From: Methylobacterium trifolii
GTDB lineage: Bacteria > Pseudomonadota > Alphaproteobacteria > Rhizobiales > Beijerinckiaceae
Direction: 5' to 3'
NCBI RefSeq assembly: GCF_022179685.1
Contig: NZ_BPRB01000073.1
Location: 1-64,000 of the forward strand
Length of the DNA: 64,000 nt
The notes under the pieces were generated by a model, which saw only the letters and a list, made by a program, of their open reading frames with translations, did no database searches and had not been told where the DNA came from. The position numbers and the translations under genes were made by a program. This document shows, in pieces, positions 34,373 to 45,300 of the stretch (its first letter is position 1; every line of letters begins with the position of its first letter).

Positions 34373-36862
34373 TCAGGCGCGAACGAGGGGAACCTTCGGA
34401 ACCGTGCGGACGCCCCCGCCACCGGAGCCGCCCGAGCCCCCGCCCTTGTCGTCCTTGGGCGTCTTCTTGCGGGGCGCCGTGCGGGGCTTGGCCCGCTTGT
34501 GCTTCTTGGCGGCGTTGGTGACGTCCTTCTCGGGCTTGGGCGTGACCGGCCCGGCCGGGAACTCGAAGCCGAGGCTGTCCTTGCCCCCGGCCTTGGCCTC
34601 CGCATCCTCGGGCTTGCGCACCACCACCCGCACGGCGCCGCCGTCCTTGAGGCGCCCGAACAGCACCTCGTCGGCGAGCTGCGTCTTGATGCTCGACTGG
34701 ATCAGCCGCGCCATCGGGCGTGCGCCCATCGCGTCGTCGTAGCCGTGCTCCACCAGCCACTCGCGGGCCTCGTCCGACAGCTCGATCGTGACGTTGCGGT
34801 CGGCGAGCTGCGCCTCGAGCTGGAGCACGAACTTGTCGACGACCTTGGCCACGACCTCCTTCGGCAGGTGGCCGAAGGAGATGATCGCGTCGAGGCGGTT
34901 GCGGAATTCCGGCGCGAACAGCCGGTTGATGGCCTCCACGTCGTCGCCCGAGCGCTTCATCTGGGTGAAGCCGTAGGCGGACTTGGCCAGGTCCGAGGCG
35001 CCCGCATTCGTGGTCATGATGATGATCACGTTGCGGAAATCGACCTGCTTGCCGTTGTGGTCGGTCAGCTTGCCATGGTCCATCACCTGCAGCAGGATGT
35101 TGAACAGGTCCGGGTGGGCCTTCTCGATCTCGTCCAGCAGCAGCACGCAATGCGGGTGCTGGTCGATCCCGTCCGTGAGCAACCCCCCCTGATCGAAGCC
35201 GACATAGCCGGGCGGCGCACCGATCAGGCGGCTGACGGTGTGCCGCTCCATGTACTCGGACATGTCGAAGCGCAGCATCTCGACGCCCAGCGACGCGGCA
35301 AGCTGCTTGGCGGCCTCGGTCTTTCCGACGCCGGTGGGGCCGGCGAACAAGTAGGAGCCGATCGGCTTGTCGGGATCGCGCAAGCCCGCGCGGGCCAGCT
35401 TGATCGCCGAGGTCAGGGCCTCGATGGCGTCGGGCTGGCCGTAGACGACGCGCTTGAGGTTCTCGGTCAGGTGCTGGAGCACCACCGCATCGTCCTTCGA
35501 CACGGTCTTGGGCGGGATGCGGGCCATCGTGGCGATGGTCGCCTCGATCTCCTTGATGCCGATGACGCGCTTGCGGCGCGCCTCCGGCACCAGCATCTGC
35601 GAGGCGCCTGTCTCGTCGATCACGTCGATCGCCTTGTCCGGCAGCTTGCGGTCGTTGATGTAGCGCGCCGACAGCTCAACGGCAGCCTTGACCGCCTCGG
35701 TGGTATACTTGAGCTTGTGGAACTCCTCGAAATACGGGCGCAGGCCCTTCACGATCTCGATCGTGTCGGGGATCGAGGGTTCGTTGACGTCGATCTTCTG
35801 GAAGCGCCGCACCAGGGCGCGGTCCTTCTCGAAGTACTGGCGGTACTCCTTGTAGGTGGTCGAGCCGATGCAGCGCAGCGTCCCCGAGGCCAGGGCCGGC
35901 TTGAGCAGGTTCGAAGCGTCCATCGCGCCGCCCGAGGTGGCGCCCGCACCGATCACGGTGTGGATCTCGTCGATGAACATGATCGCGTTGGGGTGCGCCT
36001 CGATCTCCTTCATCACCTGCTTGAGGCGCTCCTCGAAGTCGCCGCGATAGCGGGTGCCGGCGAGCAGCGTGCCCATGTCGAGGGAAAACACGGTGGCGTC
36101 GGCCAGGACCTCCGGCACCTCGTGCTGGATGATTTTCCTGGCCAAGCCCTCGGCGATAGCGGTCTTGCCGACGCCGGGGTCGCCCACCAGGAGCGGGTTG
36201 TTCTTCTGGCGCCGGCACAGAACCTGGATCGTGCGCTCGACCTCGGTGTGGCGGCCGATCAGCGGGTCGATCTTGCCGTCACGCGCCTTCTTGTTCAGGT
36301 TGACGCAGTAGGCGTCGAGCGCGTCGCCCTTCTTCTTGGTGCGACCCTCGCCGTCCTCGCTCGGCCGTTCCGAGGCGCCTTCCTCTTCGGCCCCGCGCAC
36401 GGGCTTGGCCTCCGAAGCACCCGGGCGCTTGGCGATGCCGTGGCTGATGTAATTGACCGCGTCGTAGCGTGTCATGTCCTGCTCCTGCAGGAAGTAGGCG
36501 GCGTGGCTCTCGCGCTCGGCGAAGATCGCCACCAGGACGTTGGCCCCCGTGACCTCCTCGCGGCCCGAGGACTGGACGTGGATCACCGCACGCTGGATCA
36601 CGCGCTGGAAGCCGGCGGTAGGCTTGGCGTCCTGCCGCCCGTCACCGGTGAGGTTCGAGAGTTCGGTATCGACGTACTCGACCAAGCTGCGCTTGAGCGT
36701 GTCGATCTCGACGTTGCAGGCCCGCATGACGGCGGCGGCGTCCTGGTCGTCGACGAGGGCGAGCAGCAGGTGCTCCAGCGTCGCATATTCGTGGCGGCGC
36801 TCCCCGGCGAGCGCCAGGGCGCGGTGGAGGGCTTGTTCTAGGCTGCGTGAGAAGCTGGGCAA
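34373..36862 (-). CDS. clpA: ATP-dependent Clp protease ATP-binding subunit ClpA
   Basis: AAA+ unfoldase delivering substrates to ClpP. The N-domain ([36 protein letters not shown]) binds ClpS. AAA module 1 has GDPGVGKTA and AAA module 2 [15 protein letters not shown]-type Walker B segments and an IGxP/GP-type ClpP loop region are compatible. At 829 aa it is about 70 longer than E. coli ClpA because of a Lys/Gly-rich tail (residues about 760-829, [15 protein letters not shown] ... [11 protein letters not shown]) and a charged linker after the N-domain. Follows clpS by 21 bp. Confidence 0.96.
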   Translation of the reverse strand: MPSFSRSLEQALHRALALAGERRHEYATLEHLLLALVDDQDAAAVMRACNVEIDTLKRSLVEYVDTELSNLTGDGRQDAKPTAGFQRVIQRAVIHVQSSGREEVTGANVLVAIFAERESHAAYFLQEQDMTRYDAVNYISHGIAKRPGASEAKPVRGAEEEGASERPSEDGEGRTKKKGDALDAYCVNLNKKARDGKIDPLIGRHTEVERTIQVLCRRQKNNPLLVGDPGVGKTAIAEGLARKIIQHEVPEVLADATVFSLDMGTLLAGTRYRGDFEERLKQVMKEIEAHPNAIMFIDEIHTVIGAGATSGGAMDASNLLKPALASGTLRCIGSTTYKEYRQYFEKDRALVRRFQKIDVNEPSIPDTIEIVKGLRPYFEEFHKLKYTTEAVKAAVELSARYINDRKLPDKAIDVIDETGASQMLVPEARRKRVIGIKEIEATIATMARIPPKTVSKDDAVVLQHLTENLKRVVYGQPDAIEALTSAIKLARAGLRDPDKPIGSYLFAGPTGVGKTEAAKQLAASLGVEMLRFDMSEYMERHTVSRLIGAPPGYVGFDQGGLLTDGIDQHPHCVLLLDEIEKAHPDLFNILLQVMDHGKLTDHNGKQVDFRNVIIIMTTNAGASDLAKSAYGFTQMKRSGDDVEAINRLFAPEFRNRLDAIISFGHLPKEVVAKVVDKFVLQLEAQLADRNVTIELSDEAREWLVEHGYDDAMGARPMARLIQSSIKTQLADEVLFGRLKDGGAVRVVVRKPEDAEAKAGGKDSLGFEFPAGPVTPKPEKDVTNAAKKHKRAKPRTAPRKKTPKDDKGGGSGGSGGGGVRTVPKVPLVRA

Positions 36863-36883
36863 AGCTGGCCTCGGAGTGGGTGC

Positions 36884-37216
36884 CTATTTCTTTTCCATAA
36901 CGCACTGGAGAGGATGTTGGTGTTTGCGGGCAAAGTCCATGACCTGCGTCACCTTGGTCTCCGCCACCTCGTAGGTGAAGACCCCGCACTCCCCCACGCC
37001 GTTGTGATGCACGTGCATCATGATCTGATACGCGTCCTCGTGGGTCTTGTTGAAGAATTTCTCGACCACGAGCACCACGAACTCCATCGGCGTGTAGTCG
37101 TCGTTGAGCAGCAGCACCCGGTAGAGGTTCGGCCGCTTGGTGCGCGGCTTCGTGCGGGTGATGATGGCCGTGTTGGACCGGTCGTCGCCCCCCGGCGCGC
37201 GCGGATTGGACGCCAT
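36884..37216 (-). CDS. clpS: Clp protease adaptor ClpS
   Basis: N-end-rule adaptor that docks on the ClpA N-domain. The core is canonical: [60 protein letters not shown] and a short [11 protein letters not shown] end. I used the ATG at 37216 (110 aa); ATG codons further upstream (37321) would add a low-complexity Ala-rich N-terminus. First gene of clpS-clpA. Confidence 0.94.
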   Translation of the reverse strand: MASNPRAPGGDDRSNTAIITRTKPRTKRPNLYRVLLLNDDYTPMEFVVLVVEKFFNKTHEDAYQIMMHVHHNGVGECGVFTYEVAETKVTQVMDFARKHQHPLQCVMEKK

Positions 37217-37717
37217 GACGGCGTGTCGTTCGACGGCCGGTCGAGCCCCGGCCTGACCTGTCGCGGCGGCGGCAGACGCAGCCGGCTCGCATGCGGTGCC
37301 CCGCATCGGGACCTGAATCATCTGTATCGAACCGACCCCTAATCGCACTGAGGGCTGCTTGGCGGGTTGACGGCGCGCGCCGCCAGGGCGTGTCCGCGTC
37401 CCAGCCAATCTATAGGGCGGGGGCCGACTTCGCCAGTCGTCCCCACGCACTTGTCGATGCCGCAGGCTGCCCGCACCACGGGGATCGGCCGCCGGCCTTC
37501 GGCCCGCCGGCCGTGTTGTGTGCGGTGCACCATCCCAGGGCCATGGCACGACGCGGGCCGAGAGATCGAGTCGAAAGCGGCCCGTTGCATTAACCGGCGC
37601 GTAACTGAGCCTGCCTAATCTTGGACAGATGCAGCGGGGCCACGCGGAAGCGTAGCCCCCTCTCAGGATGATGCGGTGCAAACCGGCCTCCCGGTTCGTC
37701 GAGGGCGATCAGTCGTG
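37217..37717. other. Divergent promoter interval between clpS and the penicillin-binding protein gene
   Basis: About 500 bp; open frames here show no family features. It includes the optional N-terminal extension of ClpS (to 37321) and the upstream region of the plus-strand carboxypeptidase gene. No riboswitch or repeat was recognised. Confidence 0.4.
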
Positions 37718-39211
37718 ATGCGTAGCGTTCCCAGCCGCTCCCGGACGGCACCCGCGATTCCGGCCGCGCTGCTGGCAGCCGCCGTGCTCACCGCCCTGGC
37801 CTCCCCGGCAGAGGCCCGTCGCCGGGGCCATCATGCCCGTACCGGCGGCGGATACAACCCGCCTTACGCCGCGATGGTCGTGGACGTGAAGAGCGGCAAG
37901 ACGCTGCACGCCGTCAACGAGGACGCCCTGCGCCATCCGGCCTCCATCACCAAGGTGATGACCCTCTACATGCTGTTCGAGCAGATGGAGAAGGGCCGCT
38001 TCGCCCTCGATTCAGAGCTGACCATCTCCGCCCGCGCGGCCGCCCAGGCCCCGTCGAAGCTCGGCTTGCGCCCCGGCTCGACCATCGAGGTCGAGGACGC
38101 GATCAAGGCGATCGTGACGAAGTCGGCCAACGACGTGGCCTGCGCCATCGGCGAGAACATCTCCGGTTCCGAGGAGCGGTTCGCCCAGGCGATGACGGCC
38201 AAGGCCCACGCGCTCGGCATGAGCCGCACGAACTACGCCAACGCCTCCGGCCTGCCTGACGCCGACCAGGTCACGACGGCGCGCGACCTGACGATCCTCG
38301 CCCGCGCGATCCAGGACCGCTTCCCGCGCTACTACCGCTATTTCCAGACGCGGGCCTTCGCCTTTCGCGGCCGTACCATCGGCAACCACAACCACCTGCT
38401 CGGCCGCGTCGAGGGCGTCGACGGCATCAAGACCGGCTACACCCGCGATTCCGGCTTCAACCTGATGACGGCGGCCAAGTCCGACGACCGCCAGATCGTG
38501 GCGATCGTACTGGGCGGCAAGTCGGGTGCGAGCCGCGACCGGATCATGGCCGACCTCGTCCGGGCGAGCCTGCCCCGCGCCTATGCCGGCGCCCGCCAGG
38601 CGCCCGCGGCCGTCGAGGTCGCCGAGCGCGCCCGCCCCGCCGTCGTCGCCGACGCCGTCTCGCGCACCCGCACGCAGATGGCCTCGGCCGACGACGAGGT
38701 CGAGACCACGAGTTCGACGGACCGCGCCCAGCCCCTCGACATCGTGCCCAACCGCTCGACCCTCACGCCGGGCAGCGCCGGGACCTGGAAGGCCGGCGCG
38801 CAGGGCCTGCCGAAGGCAGCCCAAGCCTATGCCGGCGCCAATGGCGGCCAAGCCCCCTTCCCCGGCGCCAGCGGCTCGAAATCCGATGCCCGCCTCGCCT
38901 CCGTCGAGGGGCCCGCCGCTCGTGCAGAGGCGCCCAAGCCCTTGGCCGGTGCCCGCGTCGTACCGACCGCCTGGGTGATCCAGCTCGGCGCCATGGACGA
39001 CGAAGGCAAGGCCAAGTCCGTGCTGGCCGACGCCCGCAGCCGGGTCGGCGGTAGCCTCTCGAAGGCGGCCCCCTACACGGTCAAGGTCGAGCACGGCGGC
39101 GCGACCCTCTACCGCGCCCGCTTCTCCGGCTTCTCGGAGCAGGATGCGGCGCAGGACGCCTGCTCGGCGCTCAAGCGCAACGGCTTCAACTGCTTCGCCA
39201 CCCGAAGCTGA
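37718..39211 (+). CDS. D-alanyl-D-alanine carboxypeptidase (S11) with SPOR domain
   Basis: A periplasmic DD-carboxypeptidase trimming pentapeptide stems. The 497-aa protein has a signal peptide (AALLAAAVLTALASPAEA), the penicillin-binding motifs SITK (Ser76, Lys79), SAN (136-138) and KTG (238-240), then a Pro/Ala-rich linker and a C-terminal SPOR domain (about 418-497, AWVIQLGAMDDEGKAKSVLADARSRVGG ... FSEQDAAQDACSALKRNGFNCF) that binds denuded glycan at the septum. The fusion of S11 with SPOR is common in Rhizobiales. A GTG three bases earlier is an alternative start. Confidence 0.93.
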   Translation: MRSVPSRSRTAPAIPAALLAAAVLTALASPAEARRRGHHARTGGGYNPPYAAMVVDVKSGKTLHAVNEDALRHPASITKVMTLYMLFEQMEKGRFALDSELTISARAAAQAPSKLGLRPGSTIEVEDAIKAIVTKSANDVACAIGENISGSEERFAQAMTAKAHALGMSRTNYANASGLPDADQVTTARDLTILARAIQDRFPRYYRYFQTRAFAFRGRTIGNHNHLLGRVEGVDGIKTGYTRDSGFNLMTAAKSDDRQIVAIVLGGKSGASRDRIMADLVRASLPRAYAGARQAPAAVEVAERARPAVVADAVSRTRTQMASADDEVETTSSTDRAQPLDIVPNRSTLTPGSAGTWKAGAQGLPKAAQAYAGANGGQAPFPGASGSKSDARLASVEGPAARAEAPKPLAGARVVPTAWVIQLGAMDDEGKAKSVLADARSRVGGSLSKAAPYTVKVEHGGATLYRARFSGFSEQDAAQDACSALKRNGFNCFATRS

Positions 39212-39348
39212 CGCGCATCCGGATCGCTTTTCGCCGCATCGACTGCGGCGCGACAGCCGAGGGCGGTGCGTATCGCCACCCCGGCACATCTCCCGGCCAT
39301 CCAGGCCGGCTGCGACTCTCCGAAAAATCTGGCAACGCGCGTGGAGTA

Positions 39349-40059
39349 TCAGCGATGTCGGTTCGTCAGCCTGTCGCGGGCCGCGTTGACGCGGGCCGCC
39401 TGCTCGGCGCTTCCCCCCTGGTCGGGGTGGATGCGCTTCATCAGCGTCCGGTGAGCCGCGCGGACCTCCTCCTCGGTCGCCCCGCGCTGAAGCCCCAGGA
39501 TCTGGTACGCCTCCTCCTGCGTCATCGTCCCTGGGTGCGGCGTGCGGCCCGGCCCCGCGTTACGATCGCGCTCAGCGTCTACACGCCAGCCGGGATTCCG
39601 GCCGTCGAGATACGCCTCTAGCAGGCGCGCCCCGTCCGGGTCCTCGGATCGGCACCGCTTCAGAAGGTCGCCGACCTCGGCGGCCGCCAAGGCGTCGAGC
39701 CGCCGGCCCGCCCATGGGCCGGCGATCACCGTGCCGTCGCGGACGCTGCCGTCCGGAGCCATCGCCAGTTCGATCAAACGGGAACGGAAACGGCGTGGCG
39801 GCTCCTCGGCGCGGCCGAAAAGCGTCCGGACGCGTCGGGCCAGGCGCTCGGGGCCTTCGAGCAGCCAGACGCCACCGAGGCCGAACAGCAGCGCGAGGTC
39901 CAGGCGGCCGCGCAGCAGGAACAGGGCGGCGAGCCCGAGCAAGGCCCAGGCGCCCGCTTTGCGGACAAGGAGCGCTGTCGCGGCGGTGCCGAGCTGCGGC
40001 TGGCGCTTCCACCACCACCAGATACCGAAGCAGGCGAGGATTCCGAGTGCCAGGGCCAT
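39349..40059 (-). CDS. Membrane-anchored DnaJ-domain protein
   Basis: A 236-aa protein with two or three N-terminal TM segments (LALGILACFGIWWWWK; GAWALLGLAALFLL; LDLALLFGLGGVWLL), a cytoplasmic spacer, and a C-terminal J-domain (TQEEAYQILGLQRGATEEEVRAAHRTLMKRIHPDQGGS) with the essential HPD. A C-terminal J-domain after TM helices recalls TIM14/DjlA-type co-chaperones that recruit DnaK to the membrane. It lies 5 bp from the small secreted-protein gene, so it probably belongs to the same operon as the HtrA protease. Confidence 0.85.
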   Translation of the reverse strand: MALALGILACFGIWWWWKRQPQLGTAATALLVRKAGAWALLGLAALFLLRGRLDLALLFGLGGVWLLEGPERLARRVRTLFGRAEEPPRRFRSRLIELAMAPDGSVRDGTVIAGPWAGRRLDALAAAEVGDLLKRCRSEDPDGARLLEAYLDGRNPGWRVDAERDRNAGPGRTPHPGTMTQEEAYQILGLQRGATEEEVRAAHRTLMKRIHPDQGGSAEQAARVNAARDRLTNRHR

Positions 40060-40064
40060 CGGTG

Positions 40065-40310
40065 TCAGCGCCGCACGTCGTAGCCGGCGCCGACCCGGCC
40101 GCCGATCTTCACTTTCACGGCGTCGCCGAGGTCGTGAAAGCCGCGGCGGGCCTCGTCCGCCCGGTCGACGCGCCCGCCACAGCCGGGCTGCGGCGGGAGC
40201 CGCACGCCGTCGGGCGCGTCCTCCGGGCAGAGGTGCGGGCGGGCGGGCCGCTCGCCGGAGACGGCCGGGGCGACGCCGACCAGCAGCAGGACCAGGAGCC
40301 AGCGTTTCAC
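40065..40310 (-). CDS. Small secreted protein, 81 aa
   Basis: A GTG-initiated frame with a clear signal peptide (KRWLLVLLLVGVAPAVSG) and a mature part of about 60 residues containing two Cys (PHLCPEDAP and QPGCGG). Not recognised. The start overlaps the protease stop as GTGA, and its stop is 5 bp from the DnaJ gene, so the frame is supported by context. It is probably periplasmic. Confidence 0.6.
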   Translation of the reverse strand: MKRWLLVLLLVGVAPAVSGERPARPHLCPEDAPDGVRLPPQPGCGGRVDRADEARRGFHDLGDAVKVKIGGRVGAGYDVRR

Positions 40311-41515
40311 AGGCGTGTCTCCGCCACGTCGGCGATCGTGACCCGCACGGTGCGGACGCGCCCGTCGCGCTCGACCGCGAGGTCCACCGTCTTGGCGAGA
40401 CCGGCCGCCTCGATCGCCGCGGTGAGGTCGGCGAGGCGATGGATCGGGCGGTTGCCGACACCGACGATCACGTCGCCGATGGTCCCCGTCTGCGGATCGA
40501 CCCCGCGCAGGCCGGCATTGGCCGCTGGCGAGCCGCGCAGCACCCGTACGATCACGACGCCGTCGATGCCCAGGCGCGCGGCGGTCGCCTCCTGGCCGGC
40601 GATGATGCCGATGCCGGGATTGCGCACGCGCCCGTTCCGGATTAGGTCCGGCACGACCCGGTTCACCACGTCGACCGGGACGGCGAAGCCGATGCCGGCG
40701 CTCGCACCGGAAGGAGAGTAGATCGCGGTGTTGACGCCGATGAGCCGGCCCGCGGAATCGAGCAGGGGGCCGCCGGAATTGCCGGGATTGATCGCCGCGT
40801 CGGTCTGGATCACGCCGGACAGTTCCCGCCCCTCCCCCGTGGGCAGGCGGCGCTGGAGGGCGCTGATCACGCCCGTGGTCAGGGTGTGGTCGAGGCCGAA
40901 CGGGTTGCCGATGGCGTAGGTCGATTGCCCGACCTTGAGGTCCGCCGATGTGCCGATGGCAAGCGGCGGCGGCATCGTCGTGACGCGGCCCAATTGCAGC
41001 ACCGCCAGATCGTAGGAGGACGCATTGCCGACGACCCGCGCGGCGACGACCTCCCCGGAGGAGAGCCGGACCGAGATCGAGCCGCCCGACTGCGTCGCGC
41101 CCTGCACCACGTGGTTGTTGGTGACGACATGGCCGGCCGCGTCCCAGACGAAGCCGGTGCCGGTCTGCGTGCCGCCCCCCTCGCTCTGCTCGTCCGTATC
41201 GTCCAGGCTCATCAGGGCGCGGCCCTGTGCCGCGGACTGGGCGAAGACGTGCACGACGGATGGGCTCGCGCGCTCGAACAGGGTGACGGTGGTGGTCTCC
41301 GCCGGCGCCAGGTCGCCGCGGGCCGTCACCGCACGCGGGGTCTCGGCCGAGAACAGGAACGCTGTGACGTAGGGCTGGGCGACGAACAGCGCGAGCAGCA
41401 CCAGCACCCCTGTCAGCGCGACACGCACGAAGCGATCCGGCACCAGACCATACCCCCATCGACCAGGCCGGGAGGGATCGGACGGGCCCGCCCGCCCGTC
41501 AAGGCCCACCGCCAC
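40307..41515 (-). CDS. DegS/HtrA-like trypsin-fold protease with one PDZ domain
   Basis: A 402-aa membrane-tethered periplasmic serine protease. One TM (about 31-52), then a protease domain with the triad His135 (VTNNHVV), Asp169 (SYDLAVLQ) and Ser247 (NPGNSGGP), and a single C-terminal PDZ (about 305-395, GIGIIAGQEATAARLGI ... GDVIVGVGNRPIHRLADL). Anchor plus one PDZ is the DegS layout rather than DegP. A GTG at 41443 is an alternative start nearer the TM. Operon with a secreted peptide and a J-domain protein suggests envelope quality control (inference). Confidence 0.88.
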   Translation of the reverse strand: MAVGLDGRAGPSDPSRPGRWGYGLVPDRFVRVALTGVLVLLALFVAQPYVTAFLFSAETPRAVTARGDLAPAETTTVTLFERASPSVVHVFAQSAAQGRALMSLDDTDEQSEGGGTQTGTGFVWDAAGHVVTNNHVVQGATQSGGSISVRLSSGEVVAARVVGNASSYDLAVLQLGRVTTMPPPLAIGTSADLKVGQSTYAIGNPFGLDHTLTTGVISALQRRLPTGEGRELSGVIQTDAAINPGNSGGPLLDSAGRLIGVNTAIYSPSGASAGIGFAVPVDVVNRVVPDLIRNGRVRNPGIGIIAGQEATAARLGIDGVVIVRVLRGSPAANAGLRGVDPQTGTIGDVIVGVGNRPIHRLADLTAAIEAAGLAKTVDLAVERDGRVRTVRVTIADVAETRL

Positions 41516-41885
41516 GCCTTAACTGTGCGTTCAGGCTGAGCCGTTCAACAGGAGAAGGAGGACATCGTCACGGTGCGGCAGCGCACGGTGACGCTTCCTC
41601 CATCGGACTAACAGAATGGTCATGATTGCGGGTGACAATCTTCGCAAGTGAAGGGTGAGCATCCCGGATATTCCGCAAGGGTTCGATGCCCAGCATCGTA
41701 TCCAGGCGGCGACGGTCTTGCGTCCACATCGTGACCCGAGCCTTGGGCTTGGATGCGAAATGATCGCAAAGCTGCCGCAGAGATGCTTGCATTGACAGCT
41801 AGATCGATTGGGCTTGCCTGGGACCGCAGGAACGGACTTGGCAAGCCCCTGAACGGACGAACACGGTTCGGAAGGAACATTTGAG
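41516..41885. other. Interval between the HtrA-like gene and a small plus-strand gene
   Basis: A minus-strand frame at 41568-41792 (74 aa, MQASLRQLCDHFASKPKARV at its start) reads like a small basic protein, but it has no clear ribosome-binding site and no recognised family, so I leave it as possible only. GGAAGGA close to 41870 serves the plus-strand gene at 41886. GC content drops around 41600-41680. Confidence 0.35.
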
Positions 41886-42101
41886 ATGGAAACCGAAGCC
41901 CTCGAACGGCCCGCCGATCTCACGATCTGGCGCACGGCCCCGGCAAGCTCCCCGCTTGCGCAGCCCGAGCGTTACGGCACCTTGCGCGAAGCCATCGCCG
42001 CCGCGGCCGGCGCCCTGAGGGACCCGGCCAAGCAGCCCTGGATCATCACCGAGGAAGGCGAGATCCTGTCGCCGAACTGGATTCGCACCTACCTCAACTG
42101 A
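41886..42101 (+). CDS. Small hypothetical protein, 71 aa
   Basis: Not recognised. A short acidic-neutral soluble protein with a structured-looking middle (PERYGTLREAIAAAAGALRDPAKQPWIITEEGEILSPNWIRTYL). The ATG follows GGAAGGAACATTTGAG, a strong ribosome-binding site, and codon use is typical. It resembles small conserved Methylobacterium-type proteins with a W-I-x-T-E-x-G-x-I-L-x-P core, by my impression only. Convergent with the SMC-like gene, 225 bp away. Confidence 0.65.
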   Translation: METEALERPADLTIWRTAPASSPLAQPERYGTLREAIAAAAGALRDPAKQPWIITEEGEILSPNWIRTYLN

Positions 42102-42326
42102 GACCCCCTGAGGATTGCGGGGACAGGCCGATCGCTCCCCCGCAGGTCCTGCGCCTGGGGAAACCAGAATGCCGGCCGCCGCCGGCTTGATCTATGTGAA
42201 TGCGCCGGCTCCGACAAAAGCTACGCTTTCATCCTGGCCGGACGAGCGAACCCCCCTTCATCGTTCGGCCGGCACCGTCGGCTGCGCCATCCCCCCGATC
42301 GGCGTCGTGCCGGCGGTGCGTTCGTC

Positions 42327-45300
42327 TCATTCCGCCGCATCGCGTTCGTGAAAACCTTCGATGCCGCGGCGCTCGGGGTTCAACGCGCCGAGCGCGCGCT
42401 TGGCCGCCTCGAGGGGATGCTCCGACTCGATCCGGACCGAAGACAGGTCCGGACTCTTGTAGACGGTGACGATGGTGTCCATCACCTCGGTCAGCGTGGT
42501 GCGCTTGTCTTCCGGGGCGGCGATCAGCAGTTGCAGGCCCCAGGCCCGGTAGAGGTCGACCAGAGCCTGGCTGTTGCGCACGTCGAGCTTCGAGAACGCT
42601 TCGTCCAGAAGGCATAATCCCAGGCCCGGATTCTCGTCGCCCGGCCGGTCGCCGGGATAGTAGACGCTGGCCAGCGAGGCCGCGATCGCAACGTAGAACG
42701 GGGCCTGCGCCTCGCCGCCAGAACCGCGCAGCGCCCGGCTCGACATGGTGGTGCGGTTGCCGACGCCGTCCCGCATGCCGATCTCGTAGACGAAGTAGTT
42801 GCGGTAGTCGGCCAGCCGCGCCGCATCCTCCGATCCCGCGATCAGCGCCGAGATCTCCTCCAGGGCCGCCGCCATCGGCCCCCCGGCTCCCGAAGGCAGC
42901 AGGGCCTGCGCGGCGTCGGGCGAGCGGGCGACTTCGGTGGCCAGCGCGTGCACCGCTGCGTAGCGCCGGTCGACCACCGCCTCGAAGGCATAGGTCTGCC
43001 CGGTGAAGCTGCGCGAGGACAGGCGCTCGTTCAGGGCGTCGAGGCGGGCGCGGACCCGCTCGAACTTGTCGGCCAGCCGCGTCAGCAGGTCCTCCGTCAT
43101 CAGGCGACGCATCTCACCCTCCGCCCGCTCGGCCTGGGCGCGGTAGCGGCGCAGTTCGTGGCCCGCGACCTCGTCGTGCTCGCGCCTGGCCCAGGCGTAT
43201 CCGAAGGTGGCGGGCCGGTCGCCCTGCCCCAGCGGGTTCTCGATGCGCCATTCGGCGCAGTACTCGGCCAGATCCCGTTCGGCTGCGCGCCCGTGAGAGC
43301 GGGCCGCGTCCGTTGCCTCCCGCGCCAGCCCGCGCTCGGCGGCTGCCAGCGCAACGATCTCCTTGGCCTCCAGACCGGAGAGGTCCGTCCGAATCCCGGA
43401 TACCGAGGCGGGATCGAAGACCTGGCCTCGGGCGAGGCGCACGCGCATGGCATCGCCGCTCGCGAGGCGGTGCAGGGCCCCCCGGCGGGCGACGAGGGCG
43501 GCGCGGGCCGCCTCCTTCATCGTGGCGAGGCGCGCCTTCAGGGCGGCGTCGTCGGCGAGCAGCCGGTCGAGCTTCGGCTCCAGCTCCTCGGCGAGTTCGC
43601 GCAGGTAGGCGATGCGCTCGGCGGTGAGCGCCTTGATCTCGGCGGCCAGTCCGTTCGTGTCCTGCTTCTCGATCGCCTCGCGTTCGGTCGCCAGCGTCCG
43701 GCGGCGCCCCTCCAGGCCGTCGAGTTCGTCGCGCAGGGTATCCACGTCGTCGAGGCCCCGGTCGATGCGAGCCCGGATCGCGGCCGCCGTCCGGGCCGCC
43801 TCGCGCAGGACCACGGCCTCGCCGCGCAGGCGCCGGGCCTCCGCGATTGCGACCTCGTGGACGCGCCGGCTCTCGGCGGTGGGGCCGCGCTGCCCGCGGG
43901 TCATCAGCAGGTCGACCGAGCGCGTCACGGAATAGGCCATGCCGGCGGTGGTGCGCCCGCTCGGGGCGACGGCGCGGGTCATCTGCCGCAGCTCCGCGTC
44001 GTCGCGGGCGAGGTCGTAGCCACCGAGCCGCACGCCGAGGAAGGCCTCCGCATGCGGGTCCGCGGTCTCGATCACCGAGAGCGGGCCGTCGTCGTAGCGG
44101 CGCGCCCGCTGCCGGGCGGTGTCGGTGGTCTTGACCAGGATGCAGCGGTGGAAGCGGTCGCGGTTGCCCTGGAGCACGCCCAACGCCTCCTCCAGGCGGT
44201 CGGGGTCCACGATCAGCGCCTCGCGGGCGCGCCCGAGCAGGCCCTCCAGGGCCGGCCCCCAGGCCGGGTCCACGATCTCGGCCCGTTCGCAGACCGGCAC
44301 GGCGTCGATGCCCCGGCGCGCGAGTTCGGCCCGGAAGGCCAGTGTGTCGGACGACAGGCGGGCGGCCTGTCCCGCGGCCGGGCCCGGCGCGCTCCGCTCG
44401 GCCGCGATCTCCTGTGCCCGCGCCTGCACGGCCGTGTCCTCGGCGGCCCGGTCGAGGGCGTCATCGAACGCGGGCAGGCGCAGCAATCCCTCGATCAGGC
44501 CGGCGAGCGGACCGTCCGCGCGCAGGGTCTCCTCCGGGGGCGCCTCACGGCGCAGCCCCGAGCGGGCGCAGGCCTCGGCCAGCCGCACGGCCTGGGGCGC
44601 GGCCTGCCGGAGCACGGGCGCCACCGCCTGGACCTTGGCCACCTGCCCGATCAGGCCGACGAGGTCGGAGACGCGGGCGGCCAGTTCCCGGCGGTCGCGC
44701 TCCAGCATCGACAGGCCGAGGGTGGAGGCCGCGAGCCGCCCGCCGGCGGCATGGCCGGCCATCAGCGCCTTCTTCTCCGCGATCTCGCCGTCGATGTCGC
44801 GCACGAAGCCCCGGCTGCCGGCCACGCTCTCGCGGGCGATGCGCAGGGCCTCGGTGCCCTGGCGCAGGCGGGTGCGGACGGCCACGAGGTCGACGCTGCG
44901 CCGCCGCAGCTCGGCGCTCGCAGCCCGGACCTCGTGCAGAACGGCAGCCAGCACGGCATCGCCCCAGGATTCGTAGCGGGAGACCAGCCGCCTGAGCCGG
45001 GCGAGCTTCGCTTCCAGTTCGCCGATCGTCTCGAGCAGCCGGCGCCAGTTCTCCACCGACTGGCGTATGCGGCCGACATCCAGGGGCTCGGGATCGAGGA
45101 CGAAGGCGCGCACGAAGGCGCTGGTGTCGAAGATCGGCTTGAAGGCCACCGCGTTCGAGAAGGTGCGTAGGAAGTGGCGCGGCTCAGGCGGGGGCGCCCC
45201 CTCGCGCAGGATCGCCAGCACCTCGGCGGTGAAGCGCTCCCCCGAAGTGCGGAACTCCGTGAACCCCTCCGCCCGCACCCGCAGATCGGCGGCGATCTCG

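Noticed and set aside
34499-36841. 780-codon plus-strand frame opposite clpA
   Set aside because: A high-GC antisense shadow; the minus-strand frame is an unmistakable ClpA.
42116-42144. TGCGGGG/CCCCGCA inverted repeat after the 71-aa gene
   Set aside because: A 7-bp stem with a long loop and no U-run; too weak to call a terminator.
41531-42326. Search for a JetD/MksG remnant downstream of the SMC-like gene
   Set aside because: Only a 71-aa plus-strand gene and short uncertain frames are present; none carries Toprim-like or DUF3322/DUF2220-like features.
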